Source: Isoetes taiwanensis
Taxonomy: Eukaryota; Streptophyta; Lycopodiopsida; Isoetales; Isoetaceae
Assembly: GCA_021234155.1 (NCBI GenBank)
Contig: JAJEKV010000003.1
Location: 13,261,819 to 13,325,818, forward strand
Length of the DNA stretch: 64,000 nt
Direction: 5' to 3'
Position 1 is the stretch's first letter. Every line of letters begins with the position of its first letter. Of the stretch, positions 33,021 through 44,250 are shown piece after piece. A program made the translations under genes and the position numbers. The notes beneath the pieces are model-generated. The model was not told the DNA's origin. It was given only the letters and a program-made list of their open reading frames with translations, and ran no database searches.

Positions 33021-33474
33021 CGAAATACAATGTTACATGATTTCAAATATTAATACCTTAGACGAGGTTGAGAACAATGATACAGGTAAAATAGAAGAAA
33101 AAATTGAAACAGTTGAAAAGGAGAAGGATATGCTGGAATTCACGGATTATTTTTATGATGATGATGAAGATATTATAGTACAAAATGTGAAAGGGGGTAT
33201 TTTACATGGAGATGAACAAGGAGGTGAATCAGTGCAAATTCCGCACATGAAAAACCAAAGAAAAAAATAAGGAGAATTGAGGCACAAATCCTTGATGATG
33301 AAAATAAGGAAATGCTCAAGCTTCATGGCAAAAATGAAGTGGGAAGGAGCAAGAGATTTCAGCCTCGTGAAGGTAAAACTTATAATGTGTTTGATATTAG
33401 AAAACTCAGAGCTGCCAAAAAGTTATCATGAACCAGTTGAATAGGTACATTTGAACTTGTAGATGAGCTTGCAG
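33021..33474 (+). pseudogene. Copia element 2 integrase-RT linker
   Basis: A 91-codon acidic frame at 32995-33270 (Asp/Glu rich, DYFYDDDEDII) and the following KEMLKLHGKNEVGRSKRFQP correspond to the variable linker between integrase and reverse transcriptase. No enzyme motif is present. Confidence 0.55.
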
Positions 33475-34045
33475 ATAAAAATATTATAAAAAACAAATGG
33501 GTTTTTCGGGTAAGACCTGGAGATGTGGGAAAGACAAATAAGTTCAAGGCCAGATTAGTGGCATATGGCTTTACACAAAGAAGAGGACAAGACTATGATG
33601 AAACTTTTTCACCTCTGGTAAAAATAGATAGCCTAAGAGTGCTTCTTGCAATTGCAAACTCATGTGACCTAGAAATACATCATATGAAAAGTACAACATT
33701 TTTTAATGCAAAACTTGCAGAGGAAATATACCTTAAACAAGCACCAGGGTTTGAAATAGGATATAGGAAAGTATGGAGGTTGAAAAGAGCAGTATATAGT
33801 TTGAGAAAATCACCAAGGAAATGGTACAAATGTAAGGATAATTATTTGTAAAAGCCGAGATTTGAAAAACAGAATTATAATGGAAAGTTATACAGATATA
33901 AAGATGGAGATGATTGGTGCATTATTGCATATTTGTTGATGATAATATTCTGATTGCAAAAGGAAACAAGGTCTTATACCATTGCAAAAATATTTTGAAC
34001 AAAAGATTTCAATTAACAGATCTCAGTGAGCTAAAAAATTTCTAT
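33475..34045 (+). pseudogene. Copia element 2 reverse transcriptase
   Basis: KWVFRV-type start (NKWVFRVRPGD) is followed by FKARLVAYGFTQRRGQDYDE, TFSPLVKIDSLRVLLAIA, EEIYLKQAPGFEIGYRK and RKSPRKWYK in one frame (33525-33851), ending at TAA. The palm Asp of motif A appears changed (HHMKSTTFFNA, where HHMDVKTAFLNA is expected). FVDDNILIAKGNK at 33937 is the YVDD equivalent. The domain ends abruptly at 34045. Confidence 0.85.
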
Positions 34046-34213
34046 GGTTCTCAGGATAAAGATTTCTATTCTAGTTTGCAATCATCAGCACTAACTAGGT
34101 AATTTACAAACATTAAGAATAGTAAAAAAAGGAATCTCTATTCCAGTTTGCAATCTCCAGCGCCAATCGGATGACTTTGCAAATGTCAAGAATAGCCAGG
34201 CTTTGATACCAAT

Positions 34214-34984
34214 TGTTATGGATCACACCAATGAACCACACCTTTTGTAGCATTGATATCTTATTTAAGACTTCTCAGTCAATTCATGGTCTCCCAATCT
34301 GTAATCCGTCTAGAATTGCTACATAATCCACAATCAAACTGTTAGCAATGACAAACGATCTCTATTTGAGATAAACATAGAATATGAGTTACACGAATAA
34401 CTCAGATTGGCCAAGCTCTAGCTCACCAAAACCAGAGCTAGGTCAAGATACAATAACCAATCTATGGTAGTTCACCACCCAACCGAGTCATTCAGTGCTA
34501 AGAACTGGCAAAACTATAGCAAGGCCTGACAATCAGCTTCTATTGGTAGCTCCACCCTTGAACTAGCAGGCCTCAATATAAAACACCAAGAGTTGGGCTC
34601 TAGGATAGTAAAAGGTTATTGTACAAGAACAACAGAAGCTCTAGGAAAAAGGAATGGCCTTCTTAGAATGATATTCAAAAACGAAGGAGTAGAGCAGTCT
34701 TCTTTGACCCCATATCACTCTTCTACCTATACCTCTCTTATTCGGACGAATCATGGGAGGTGCTAGACTAATTCGAAAACTAGACTCAATCGAAGCTCTG
34801 GCTGCCGAGATATGTGTAACTGAAGTACAACGTCTATTTATAGGTCTCTGCTACGACTTTAGCCCTTTTTATTTAGCTAAGCCTTTTTAGCATCATAAAT
34901 ATAGATCATAGGTTGCCTTTATTGCCTTCCCTTGCCAATAATTTGCCAAACTTAGACACCCATGTTAGTCCACCAAGACTAACA
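34214..34984 (-). repeat. LTR 1 of the tandem array (complete)
   Basis: Plus-strand ends are TGTTATGGATCACAC and CAAGACTAACA (TGTTA/TAACA). GCTTTGATACCAAT lies immediately left (primer site, minus strand). TCCAAGACCACTCCCCCCAAG lies to the right, the reverse complement of a G-rich purine tract. Confidence 0.8.
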
Positions 34985-35129
34985 TCCAAGACCACTCCCC
35001 CCAAGCTACTATATTCATATCAATTCCTCCCTTTTTAGAAAGCAGATGACCTCAATTGTAGCCGTCAACTATAAGTTGGGCACCAACTCAATTGTATGGG
35101 TGAGTACCAACACTCCTTTTCTTGTTTAG

Positions 35130-35440
35130 GTATGAGCAACAACCCATCCTATTCACTTGGATGTGAGCAACAACCCATTCTATTTACTTGGACATGAGCA
35201 ACAACCCATTCCATTCACTTGGACAAGAGCAGCAACTCTTTCCATTTTCTTGGACAAGAGCCCCAACTCTTTCCATTGGACAAGAGTAACAAGTCTTTCC
35301 ATTCACTTGGACAAGAGTACCAACTCTTTCCATTCACTCGGACAAGAGCAACAACTCTTTCCATTCTTGAGGCACCAACCTCAGCCAATAGCATCAACTA
35401 CTGCTCAAAATTTTCCATCGAGGCACCAACCTTAACCTAG
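35130..35440. repeat. Minisatellite in the internal region of the LTR array (first copy)
   Basis: Units of about 30-33 bases of the form CTTGGACAAGAGCAACAACTCTTTCCATTCA are repeated about eight times with small changes (the unit is described in pieces: CTTGGACAAGAG, CAACAACTCTTTCC, ATTCA). Both strands give Ser/Leu-rich artefact frames. The same array recurs at 38935-39215. Confidence 0.85.
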
Positions 35441-35460
35441 TAGCACCAACTACTGCTCAT

Positions 35461-36806
35461 TATGAGACACAACAGTGTTCAAATGCTTTTACACAGGCTG
35501 GCCTACCGGTTGTCGAAATTGATCATAATGCTCATTTGCAGTGTGTTCAAAACCTTGTGTCTCATGCAGTTGTTCGCCATTTCACTGGACAATTTTTGGA
35601 TCTCAGGAGAGTTGGATTCTGGCTAAAACATCACCTTCAGAGACTGGGACTTCCTCACTATGCGTCTCTAAAAGTTTTGGATAAAGATAATAATTTCTTC
35701 CTGGTCATGTTTGACTCTTCACTTACAGTTGACAGGCTTGTGGAACGTGGTGTTGATCCCCTTTGGGGACATTATCTTCTATATCAGGTGTATTCTCCCG
35801 GATTCTTGCCAAGTAAGTCTGGTGCATTGCGCATGCCTTGTTGGCTTGCCTTAGAGGATTTTCCACTAGAACTGCAAGTGTCTGATTTTATGATTGCTAT
35901 TGCCAATGGATTGGGTATGCATCTTGCCCATTCTATTGTTAATGGTCCTCGGATTTGTGTATCTCTTCCTACTTGTGTCTCTATTCCCTAGTCAGTAGTG
36001 GTCAAAAGTGGTCCACTTTTTTTCAAGTACAAACTACGTCTGCTTAATGGACCTGAGCTTGCCAAGATGTTTCCCAATATGGAGGCTTTTGCTACTTACA
36101 GGTCTAGGCATACTTTTGTCTCTACCTCCCCAATTGCTCCTATCCCATGTCACATAGCAGCCACTTCTCTCGAGTGTCGTGTTGTATCATCTTCTTCCCC
36201 ATCTGCCTCTGCACTAGTTAATCCGCTAGTATTACCAGCTCGTGTGCCTTCTTCTCTAGCTATTTCTGCACCATCACCTTCTTTGAGTGCATCTCCGTCT
36301 CAGTCTATATCAGTAGACTCTCTTAATGAGGATCAACACTCTCGTCTTCTGGACATTGCTCACAAGCAAGAATTATTGGAAGAAGCATGGTCTACTCCAC
36401 GCTTGAAGAAGCTTGCACGTCGCAAAAGTAGCTCGGCTCCTCAATCTGCGTTAGTTCACTCTGTAGCGCCAAGATATCGCTCACGATTATTCTGAGTTGG
36501 ATGTCCCCGATTGATGGCATTGAGACACCAGGGAGCAGATCAAGTTGCTGTTAATGATTCTATGGATGTGGAAGTTCGACCTGGTTAAAGTAACTTTTCT
36601 ATAAATATGATTATATATTATTCTTCTCTTTGTAGGAGAGGAAAATAGTGTGAACTGCATTATACTGTCATGCTTAGATGGGTGGCCCTGCTCAGTTGGA
36701 TCTGAGTGTCCACTGCGTTCTTTATTCCTGTCTCTGCATTGTATTATGTATTATGATGGAGTGTTGTTAATAAAGTTTGACGTCCTTCAAAAAAAAAAAA
36801 AAAAAT
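35461..36806 (+). mobile_element. Polyadenylated retro-inserted copy carrying a DUF4283-type frame
   Basis: Internal LTR-array sequence runs to CAACTACTGCTCAT (35460) and resumes at TTAGACAACAATCTAAAATT after an A-run (36789-36805). The uninterrupted version is at 39270-39320. The inserted 1.35 kb encodes a DUF4283-like protein and ends in poly(A), so it was made by reverse transcription of an RNA. It holds no reverse transcriptase. It may be an ORF1-only LINE derivative or a processed copy of a domesticated gag-like gene. Confidence 0.7.
35536..36495 (+). pseudogene. DUF4283-domain protein (LINE ORF1/gag-like), one in-frame stop
   Basis: One frame of 320 codons is broken only by a TAG at 35989-35991. 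Residues ~45-130 match the DUF4283 pattern: FFLVMFDSSLTVDRLVERG, then LLYQVYSPGF and RMPCWLALEDFPLE, followed by a helical segment ending in ANGLGM. DUF4283 is the RNA-binding N-domain of plant L1 ORF1. The zinc knuckle that normally follows is absent. It is replaced by FFKYKLRLLNGPE and a Ser/Pro/Ala-rich tail with a basic KKLARRKSSS segment. Frame preservation over 1 kb suggests recent insertion or a functional source gene. Confidence 0.65.
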
Positions 36807-37366
36807 TAGACAACAATCTAAAATTATCCATTGAGGCCCCAACATCAACTATAAGGATGCAATAAGAAATATCTAATGATTCTAATCACTCCTTAAACAT
36901 CAATTTCTTTCCACCTCTTTGTGCTGCTTTCTTCTCAGCTTCAAAAGTTCCTGCATCTATTTCCTCCATATGCACATTGTGCATTTGAGCTTCACTTTCA
37001 GTATGTTTTATAGACTATGAAAAATATTCCAGTTTTGCAGCAGTCTTATTGCGAATCACCTGTATCTAATAGATTCAAATATTTCCCGCAACAAAAAGAA
37101 AATCACGATACAGATATTCAAGGACTACTCTAGAAGGTTCTCTTGCTTTTAAGAGGATCAGATTGGTAATGAATTAAATCCATGGGGAGAAATCATTTGG
37201 GTTCTCAGGATAAGGATTTCTATTCTAGTTTGCAATCGCCAGCACCAACCAGATAACTTACGAACATCAAGAATAGTCAAAATAAGAATCTCTATTCCAG
37301 CTTGCGATCTCTAGCACCAAATGGATGACTTGCAAATGTCAAGAATAGCCAGGCTTTGATACCAAT
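36807..37366 (-). repeat. Internal segment of LTR array, unit 1 right part
   Basis: The non-coding sequence is shared with 37525-38007 and 39300-39715. It includes CTCCTGCATCTATTTCCTCC-like, CATATGCACATTGTGCATTTGA and TTTTGCAGCAGTCTTATTGC blocks. It ends with the ATAGCCAGGCTTTGATACCA primer-site block. No coding capacity. Confidence 0.8.
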
Positions 37367-37524
37367 TGTTATGGATCACACCAATGAACCACACGTTTTA
37401 TAGCCCTGAAATCTTATTTAAGACTTCTCAGCCAATTCATGGTCTCCCAATCTGTAATCCATCTAGAATTGCTACATAATCCACAATCAATCTGTTAGCA
37501 ATGACAAAAGATCTCTATTTGAGA
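37367..37524 (-). repeat. LTR 2 of the tandem array (truncated)
   Basis: It starts TGTTATGGATCACAC and matches the first ~158 bases of LTR 1 up to CTCTATTTGAGA. It then jumps directly into internal sequence (CGCTCCTCTCCACCTCTTTGTG). About 610 bases of LTR and part of the internal region are deleted. Confidence 0.8.
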
Positions 37525-38007
37525 ATTCGCTCCTCTCCACCTCTTTGTGTTGCTTTCTTCTCAGCTTTATTCTTCTCACTTCAGAAGTTCCTGCATCTAT
37601 TTCCTCCATATGCACATTGTGCATTTGAGATTTACTTTTAGTACGTTTTCTAGACTATGAAAAATATTCCAGTTTTGCAGCAGTCTTATTGCAAATCACC
37701 TGTACCTAATGGATTCACATATTTTCCTGCAATAAAAAGGAAATCACGATACAGATATTCAAGGACTACTCTAGAAGGTTCTCTTGCTTTTAAGAGAATC
37801 AGATTGGTAATGAATTAAATCCATGGAGAGAAATCATTTGGATTCTCAGGATAAGGATTTCTATTCTAGTTTGCTATCACCAGCACCAACTAGGTGGCTT
37901 ACAAACATCAAGAATAGTCAAAATAAGAATCTTTATTCCAGTTTGCAATCTCCAGCACCAACCAGATGACTTGCAAACGTCAAGAATAGCCAGGCTTTGA
38001 TACCAAC

Positions 38008-38793
38008 TTTTATGGATCACACCAATGAACCACATCTTTTATAGCCCTGAAACCTTATTTAAGACTTCACAGTCAATTCATGGTCTTCCAATCTGTAATC
38101 CATCTAGAATTGCTACATAATCCACAATCAAACTGTTAGCAATCTCAAAAGATCTTTATTTGAGATAAACATAGAATATGAGTTACACAAATAACTCAGA
38201 TTGGCCAAGCTCTAGTTCACCAAAGCCAGAGCTAGGTCAAGATACCATAACCAATCTATGGTAGTTCACCACCCAACCGGGTCATTCAGCGCTAAGAACT
38301 GGCAAAACTATGGCAAGGCCTGACAATCAACATCTATTGGTAGCTCCACCCTTGAGCTAGCAGACCTCAATATAAAACACCAAGAGTTGGGCTCAAGGAT
38401 ATTGAACAAGAACAATAGATGCTCTAGGAAAAAGGAATGGCTTTCTTAGAATCGTATTTAAGAACAAATGAGTAGAGCAGTCTTCTTTGACCCCCTGTCA
38501 CTCTTCTGGCTATATCTCTCTTATTCGGACGAATCACGGGAGGTGCCACACCAATTCAAAAACTAGACTCGGAGCTGGTTCCAGCAAAATAAAAATTGAC
38601 TCAATCAAAGCTCTGGCTGCCGAGATATGTGTAACTGAATTCCAGCATCTATTTATAGGTCCCTGCTACGACTTTAGCCTTTTTGTTTAGCTAACTTTTT
38701 TAGCATCATAAATATAGGCCATAGGTTGGTTTTATTGCCTTGTCTTGCCAATAATCAAACTTAGACGCCCATGCTAGTCCACCAAGACTAACA
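38008..38793 (-). repeat. LTR 3 of the tandem array (complete)
   Basis: It matches LTR 1 throughout. The leading TG is mutated to TT (TTTTATGGATCAC), and the end is CAAGACTAACA. A ~20 bp extra segment appears near 38575. Confidence 0.8.
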
Positions 38794-38934
38794 TCTAAGA
38801 CTACTCCCCCGAGTTACCATATTCGTATCAGTTTCTCCCTTTTTAGAAAGCAGCTGACCTCGATTGTACTCGTCAACTACAGTTGAGCACCAACTCAATT
38901 GTATAGGTGAGTACCAACACTCCATTTCTTGTTT

Positions 38935-39215
38935 AGGTATGAGCAACAACCCATCCCATTCACTTGGATATGAGCAACATCCCTTTTTAGTTCTTGGACA
39001 TGAGCAACAACCCATTCTATTCACTTGGACAAGAGCAACAACTCTTTCCATTTGCTTGGACAAGAGCACCAGCTCTTTCCATTCTCTTGGACAAGATCAA
39101 TAACTCTTTCCATTCACTTGGACAAGAGCAACACTCTTTCCATTCACTTGGACAAGAGCACCAACTCTTTCCATTTACTTGGAGAAGAGCAACAACTCTT
39201 TCCATTCTCGAGGCA
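38935..39215. repeat. Minisatellite in the internal region of the LTR array (second copy)
   Basis: This is the same CTTGGACAAGAG/CAACTCTTTCC repeat as at 35130-35440, with a slightly different number and order of units. Confidence 0.85.
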
Positions 39216-39715
39216 CCAACCTCAGCCAGTAGCATCAACTATTGCTCAAAATTTTCCAACCTTAACCTAGTAGCACCAACTACTGCTCATAATTTTAGAC
39301 AACAATCTAAAATTATCTATTGAGGCACCAGCCTCAACCATAAGGATGCAATAAGAAATATCTAAAGATTCTAATCACAATTCTTAAACATCGATTTCAT
39401 ACCAGACAAGAGATAACCAATTTGCAATTTGCTCCTCTCCACCTCTTTGTGCTGTTTTCTTCTCAGCCTTATTCTTCTCAGCTTCAGAAGTTCCTGCATC
39501 TATTTCCTCCATATGCACATTGTGCATTTGAGATTTACTTTCAGTATGTTTTCTATACTATAAAAAATATTCCAGTTTTGCAGCAGTCTCATTGCGAGTC
39601 ACCTGTACCTAATGATTCACATATTTTCCTGCAACAAAAAGGAATTTGCGATACAAATATTCAAGGACTACTCTAGAAGATTCTCTTGCTTTTAAGAGGA
39701 TCAGACTGGTAATAA

Positions 39716-39743
39716 AGGGTGTTTTTTTATTGGTGGTGTACAA
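39716..39743 (+). repeat. Left terminal inverted repeat of the DNA transposon
   Basis: AGGGTGTTTTTTTATTGGTG followed by GTGTACAA pairs with 46823-46850 in reverse complement, with two or three mismatches near the outer end. Confidence 0.9.
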
Positions 39744-40338
39744 TTCAGCATGTCGCGACATAGGGTGATTAACGGGTGCTGACCATCCTTCATCGTGACG
39801 TTTTCGCGCCCGTCACTGTTTTTCCCAGGCCCGCCAAAATTTCCCAACCTCCGGAACGCTCGATTCGTAACCAATTCAGGAAGATCGGCCGATTTGTTGT
39901 CCATGTCAGCGATCCCTGGTATGTAGCTGCTTGGATGGTGTTTGGAATTTGGAATTGGCGGGCAAATTTCCCAAAGAATGTTTTTGTTTGGGAGAATGCA
40001 GCTGTTGTTTTCTTTTCCAGAATTCTTCCAATGCAGGCGAACTAGCCAGATCTCTTTCATTTGGCCATTGCAAGGAATGGAGTACTGTTTGATCCAAACA
40101 ATCTATTCTCCAGTTTGCATAATCTTCAAGAGCAGTCCCACCAATTCAAGGAGCTATGTGGTCGTCTGGCTTCCAAGATTGCTCAGCCTATACAACAATC
40201 TTTTGTCTATGGGTCGACTCCATATACTCAGCCTATACAACAATCTTTTGTCTATGAATGCCCTCCTGGTAATCAGCTCTTCAGCATGCCATGGGAATTT
40301 TATTTTGGTTCTTGAATTTCTGTTTCCTAATTTGCAGA
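39744..40338 (+). other. 5' region of the transposase-like gene
   Basis: Open frames at 39776-40045 and 40061-40315 could be leader or first-exon sequence. The second contains a duplicated IAQPIQQSFVYG / TQPIQQSFVYE segment, from a 40 bp tandem duplication at 40190-40270. I recognise no domain. The first clear exon begins at 40339 after TAATTTGCAG, so the true start is uncertain. Confidence 0.4.
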
Positions 40339-43300
40339 AGAAGTGGAGGATACAAACATTCCTACATATGATGATACTTGTGTTGATTATGTACATGACA
40401 TCCAAAATCAGCACATGCAAGACTCAGTGGAAGCAGGTACATTCTTTCATGTGCAGTTTTTTTTAAGCAATCTGTTTTATGTAGTGCTTAATTTATTTCA
40501 TATGTAGTGCTTCATTCTCAGTATTGTTTACTATTTGCAGAATATGAAACACAGATAGAAGATAGTTTGTTACTCTACAGGAAAATCAGTGCAGAAAAGA
40601 GAAGGCAGCAGAGAGCAAGAAAGAGAGCAAGGGAAGCCGAATTGAAGGAAGAGGACAAAGAATTTGAAGAGAATGTTTTTAGTAAGAGAAGAAAACAACA
40701 ACTGTCGAGGTTGATTGCAGACCATGCTAATGAGGTATGTCATAAAGTTTCAAAGAATGAGAGGAAAGAAGTTCTTCAAGGTGCTGCTAAGTTGCTGCCA
40801 GAATTTGAAATGTTAAAATTGAAAGAAGTAGACACAATGAGAAAGATAGTTAACAACCTCAAGAATTCTCTTGCAAACCATAAGCATGCCGATCTATCGA
40901 TGTACTTTACAAAGAAGGACCTCACCATGGTATATGCCGTTGTCCCCTGCACTAATTGCTTGGGAATTTCCAAGTGCCTAAACTTGAATAGAAGATATGT
41001 GAGAACAAAGAATTTGAGGAGAAAAAAACAGAAATTGGTGATGGCCCATGGTCAATGTTCAAAAAGAAAACCAGATCCGATAAACTAAGCGAAAAAACAA
41101 CGTAAATTAGTAATTGATTTTTGGACTCATCGGACCGAAAGTGTCACCATGCAAGAAACATGTTATTAAGATTAGGCTTGGCAAAGGAAAGAAGATAATG
41201 CATGTTCTACACTTCTTGGAAGAAACCGAGGTTGGTTTTTTTCTTTTAAGTTTATAATTCATTTGTTTACAATACTAATGTACTTGTTACTTTTAATGCA
41301 GTGTTCTTTTTATGCTAGTTTTCGAAAAGAATATCCAAAATTGAAGTTTCATTCTCGGCTTTTTTAGGTAATTGAAACCTCCATTTGTTCGAAAAGTAAA
41401 GGACAGGGAGACTTGTTGTTGTGTGTATCATATGAGACTAGATTATATTAGACAAGCACTAAACAAGATTAGGTTGGATACAAAGATTCATGGTGCTGAT
41501 TGTAGTTGTACTTGTTCTCGCTTTGTGGTCTTTGGAGCAAAGTGTGAAGTTAATACTAAGACCTACAAATCTTCAAGTGATTTGTGGAGGTCAATTGTAT
41601 GTTCCAAGGACATTGCAGATGAGTGGTATACTCATAATTGCATGTTGCTGAAATGCACTGCTTGTGGCCCATCTAAGTTACCTATGTGTCCAAAAGAATT
41701 AAGCAAGGCTGCAGGGCATTTAGTAGATTGGAAAACTTTTGATAGGGTGGGTGATGTACATTTCCTTTCTGATTTTGTGATTTATTAAACTAATCATTGC
41801 TTTGCTTTTAGGTTTATGAATCAGCAAAAGAACCTGATGGCAAAGGTGGGACAAAGGTGGTTCCAAAGCCTGTTGTGAAGCTGGTATACAAGACGAATTC
41901 AACAGCAGATGTGATGTCATATGCTAAAATATTTTAACTGAATTCATTCCCCATAGGCAAAACAATTCAGAGATTGTTTAGGCACTTTCCCAGAAAACAC
42001 AGTGGTATCTGTCATTGATTTCGCTGAAAACTATACCTTCAAGATACAACAAGAAATCCAAAGCTTACATTGGAGAAATGACCAATGCACAATACTTGTG
42101 CACATCACTTATAGGCATGCAACTGCAAAAGAGGTGGAGGAGAATTCATTATGCAAAGGTGATAGGAATATCATCAAGGAGACACACTTTTACATTTCGG
42201 ATGATAGGGAGCATGACACCTTGTTTGTCCAAAGATTGCCTTAACAAGCATGCCGATTACTTGGCCAACAAGGAAGTCAAATACAACAACCATATAATGT
42301 GGTCGGATGGTCGCTCATCTCGGTTCAAGGGTGCAAGAAATTTCTATTTTCTTGGTAGATTTTATAAGGTATCGCATTCCAATTCATCGAACTACTTTGC
42401 ATCATATCATGGAAAAGGTAAATTCCAATGTCTCATTAAAGGCTGGAATCGCAAAACATTAAAGATAGTTGTTTGTTACCTTGGGGAGCATGATGGGGGG
42501 GGTCGCTCAAGAGAGCACTCACCCATGAAATGTTGAAAAGAAATTCCAAACCTTTAAGAAATGCCCGAGACGTTGTTCAATTTCGCAGACGGAGCACTTC
42601 AAAGATTCTCGACAAACATAAGTACCGTGATATGTTAATGAAGGCCATTGTACCAGTCTTTCTGCATTGCACCGATCTTTCTTTGTCTTTCTTTGCATAC
42701 GCCGCTGTGGTAAACATTACTAAATCAGAACAAATTATTAATTGTTTTTAGGTACTTTTGGGAGATAAAGATTGATGAAGTAAGCAGAGTTGAGCAGTTT
42801 GACTGTGCTACTTTGTCAGGGTCTAGTAAATTCCATAGCATCAGGCCAGTAAACTCCAAGGATGCTACTCAAGTTGCACATATGAATTACTCGTGCTTTT
42901 GTCATGATTGTTGGTTGGGTAAGTACAGTAAGTGCATAAACAAAGATAGAATAGGTACCTGGACTTTTTCAGAATTAAGACCAGGGATTCAAGATGATAC
43001 TGCACTTGTGGATGGGCCAATCTATGAGAGATATTATTGATGTAGAGGAGAACTTTGCAGTGGTTGCTCCAGCAGATAACAAAGAGAAGGTTGACTTCTA
43101 CATCTTAAAGTGCACTGTACCTAAGCATGTTGTAGAGAAGGCCTACAAAGACCCATGGGGCCAAAAATTTGGGAGGAGGGAAGTCGTTGTGACATGCAAG
43201 TTTTATAAACTGGTAGGAGACAACAAATATGAGCTGCTTGAATATGAGCCAGACTGCAGTGTTTATAGCCACCTGGTTGTGTCATGCAATTTCGAAATGA

Positions 43301-43740
43301 AAGATGTGGGATGTAATATGTTTGAATTGGAAGCTGATGTCCATGAAAACATACTTGAAAGTTTGCAGACTTGCTCACATATATTAGCACAATGTGATGT
43401 TGCTAGCAGCAGCAATCCAAAGCCCGTAAAAACAAGGTGGTAAGTCAAATTAGTAGCCAAGTCAGCCAGACAACGACCAAGTCGGCGGGTGCAAATCAAA
43501 GTGGCGAGCAAATCAAGAGCCAAGTCAGGCAAGGTGGCAGCCAAGTCAATGACCAAGTCAGCAGACAAGTCAACAGACAAGTCAGCAGACAAGGTGGCAG
43601 GCAAATCAGTAGCCAAGCAGCAGGCAAGGTGGCAGCCAAGTCAACAGCTAAGTCATCAGGCAATATGGCAGCCAAGTCGACAGCTAAATCATCCAAGTCT
43701 AAAATTACCAAAAGATTAGACAAGTGACCAACTCACATAA
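40339..43740 (+). pseudogene. Transposase-like protein of an unassigned family (multi-exon, frame breaks)
   Basis: Exons can be placed by GT/AG signals: 40339-40436; 40541 to about 40970 (basic coiled coil); pieces to 41366 (FYASFRKEYPKLKFHSRLF); 41372-41746 (DRETCCCVYHMR and a Cys cluster); 41812-41886; 41958-42417; about 42489-42709; about 42753-43440. Conserved points are VIDFAENYT (~42015), IMWSDGRSSRFK (~42296), SYHGK (~42410) joined by splicing to HDGGG (~42490), HSIRPVN and the Cys-rich NYSCFCHDCW (~42890), and CKFYKLVGDNKYELLEYE (~43195). Asp in DFAENY and WSDG suggests an RNase H-fold DDE/D nuclease; this is inference. Uncharacterised animal and plant proteins that I recall share this motif order. 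Shifts lie near 40980, 42236, 42495 and 43030, so it is probably inactive. Confidence 0.7.
43437..43727 (+). repeat. Low-complexity AAGTCAGC/GGTGGCAG array at the transposase 3' end
   Basis: Some 20 imperfect repeats of CAAGTCAGCAGA, AAGGTGGCAGCC and related 12-16 base units encode either Gln/Val/Ser-rich or Lys/Ser/Ala-rich peptide depending on frame. The frames 43437-43727 and 43489-43719 are both open. It follows the end of the conserved protein (KPVKTRW) and may form a basic tail. Confidence 0.75.
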
Positions 43741-43794
43741 CAATAAAAACATACAATTGACAATTTCATTCCAACCATCCCTCGACAATTTAAA

Positions 43795-44250
43795 CTTGTA
43801 AATGCCAAGAACAATTGGTTAATGCAAATGGGTTTGGTTAATTCTTCCCATGTTCCAAACCATTCAATGAAAACCATTGGTTAATGCAAATGGGTTTGGT
43901 TAATGCAAACCATTGGTTAATATCATTGGTTAATCATCATTGGTTAATATCATTGGTTAATCAAAATAAAACCATTGGTTAATATCATTGGTTAATCAAA
44001 ATAAAACCATTGGTTAATGCAAATGGGTTTGGTTAATGCAAATGGGTTAATATCATTGGTTAATATCATTGGTTAATCAAAATAAAACCATTGGTTAATA
44101 TCATTGGTTAATCAAAATAAAACCATTGGTTAATGCAAATGGGTTTGGTTAATGCAAATGGGTTTGGTTAATTCTATGGTTATCTAAATCTAATGGTCAT
44201 CTAATTCTATGATTATCCACTTCAAGCAACCATTAGTTAATTTTAATGGT
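43795..44250. repeat. GGTTAAT minisatellite between the two transposon genes
   Basis: About 25 copies of CATTGGTTAAT or GGGTTTGGTTAAT occur in higher-order units (TGGTTAATATCATTGG, TTAATCAAAATAAAACC, GGTTAATGCAAATGGG) and fade into TGGTTATC and TGGTCATC variants by 44220. The array lies exactly between the convergent genes. Confidence 0.9.

Larger units (their letters stand above)
31656..34045 (+). mobile_element. Second Ty1/copia element, truncated at both ends
   Basis: A fragment of gag (MWKYMDSQYEVKT, VLERQLRKLKLHE near 31720-31815), protease, integrase and reverse transcriptase remnants lie in copia order on the plus strand. No LTR is present: the left end abuts the palindrome repeat and the right end stops at 34045 within the region after the YVDD-type motif, where the LTR array begins. 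Codon-level similarity to copia element 1 is moderate, so it is a related but distinct family. Confidence 0.85.

Noticed and set aside
35157-35440. Frames of Ser/Leu/Gln repeats on both strands (also 38788-39323)
   Set aside because: They come from a 30-33 bp minisatellite inside a non-coding LTR element, not from a repeat protein gene.
43263-43723. Minus-strand frames of Leu/Ala/Asp repeats opposite the transposase tail
   Set aside because: They mirror the AAGTCAGC array on the coding strand.
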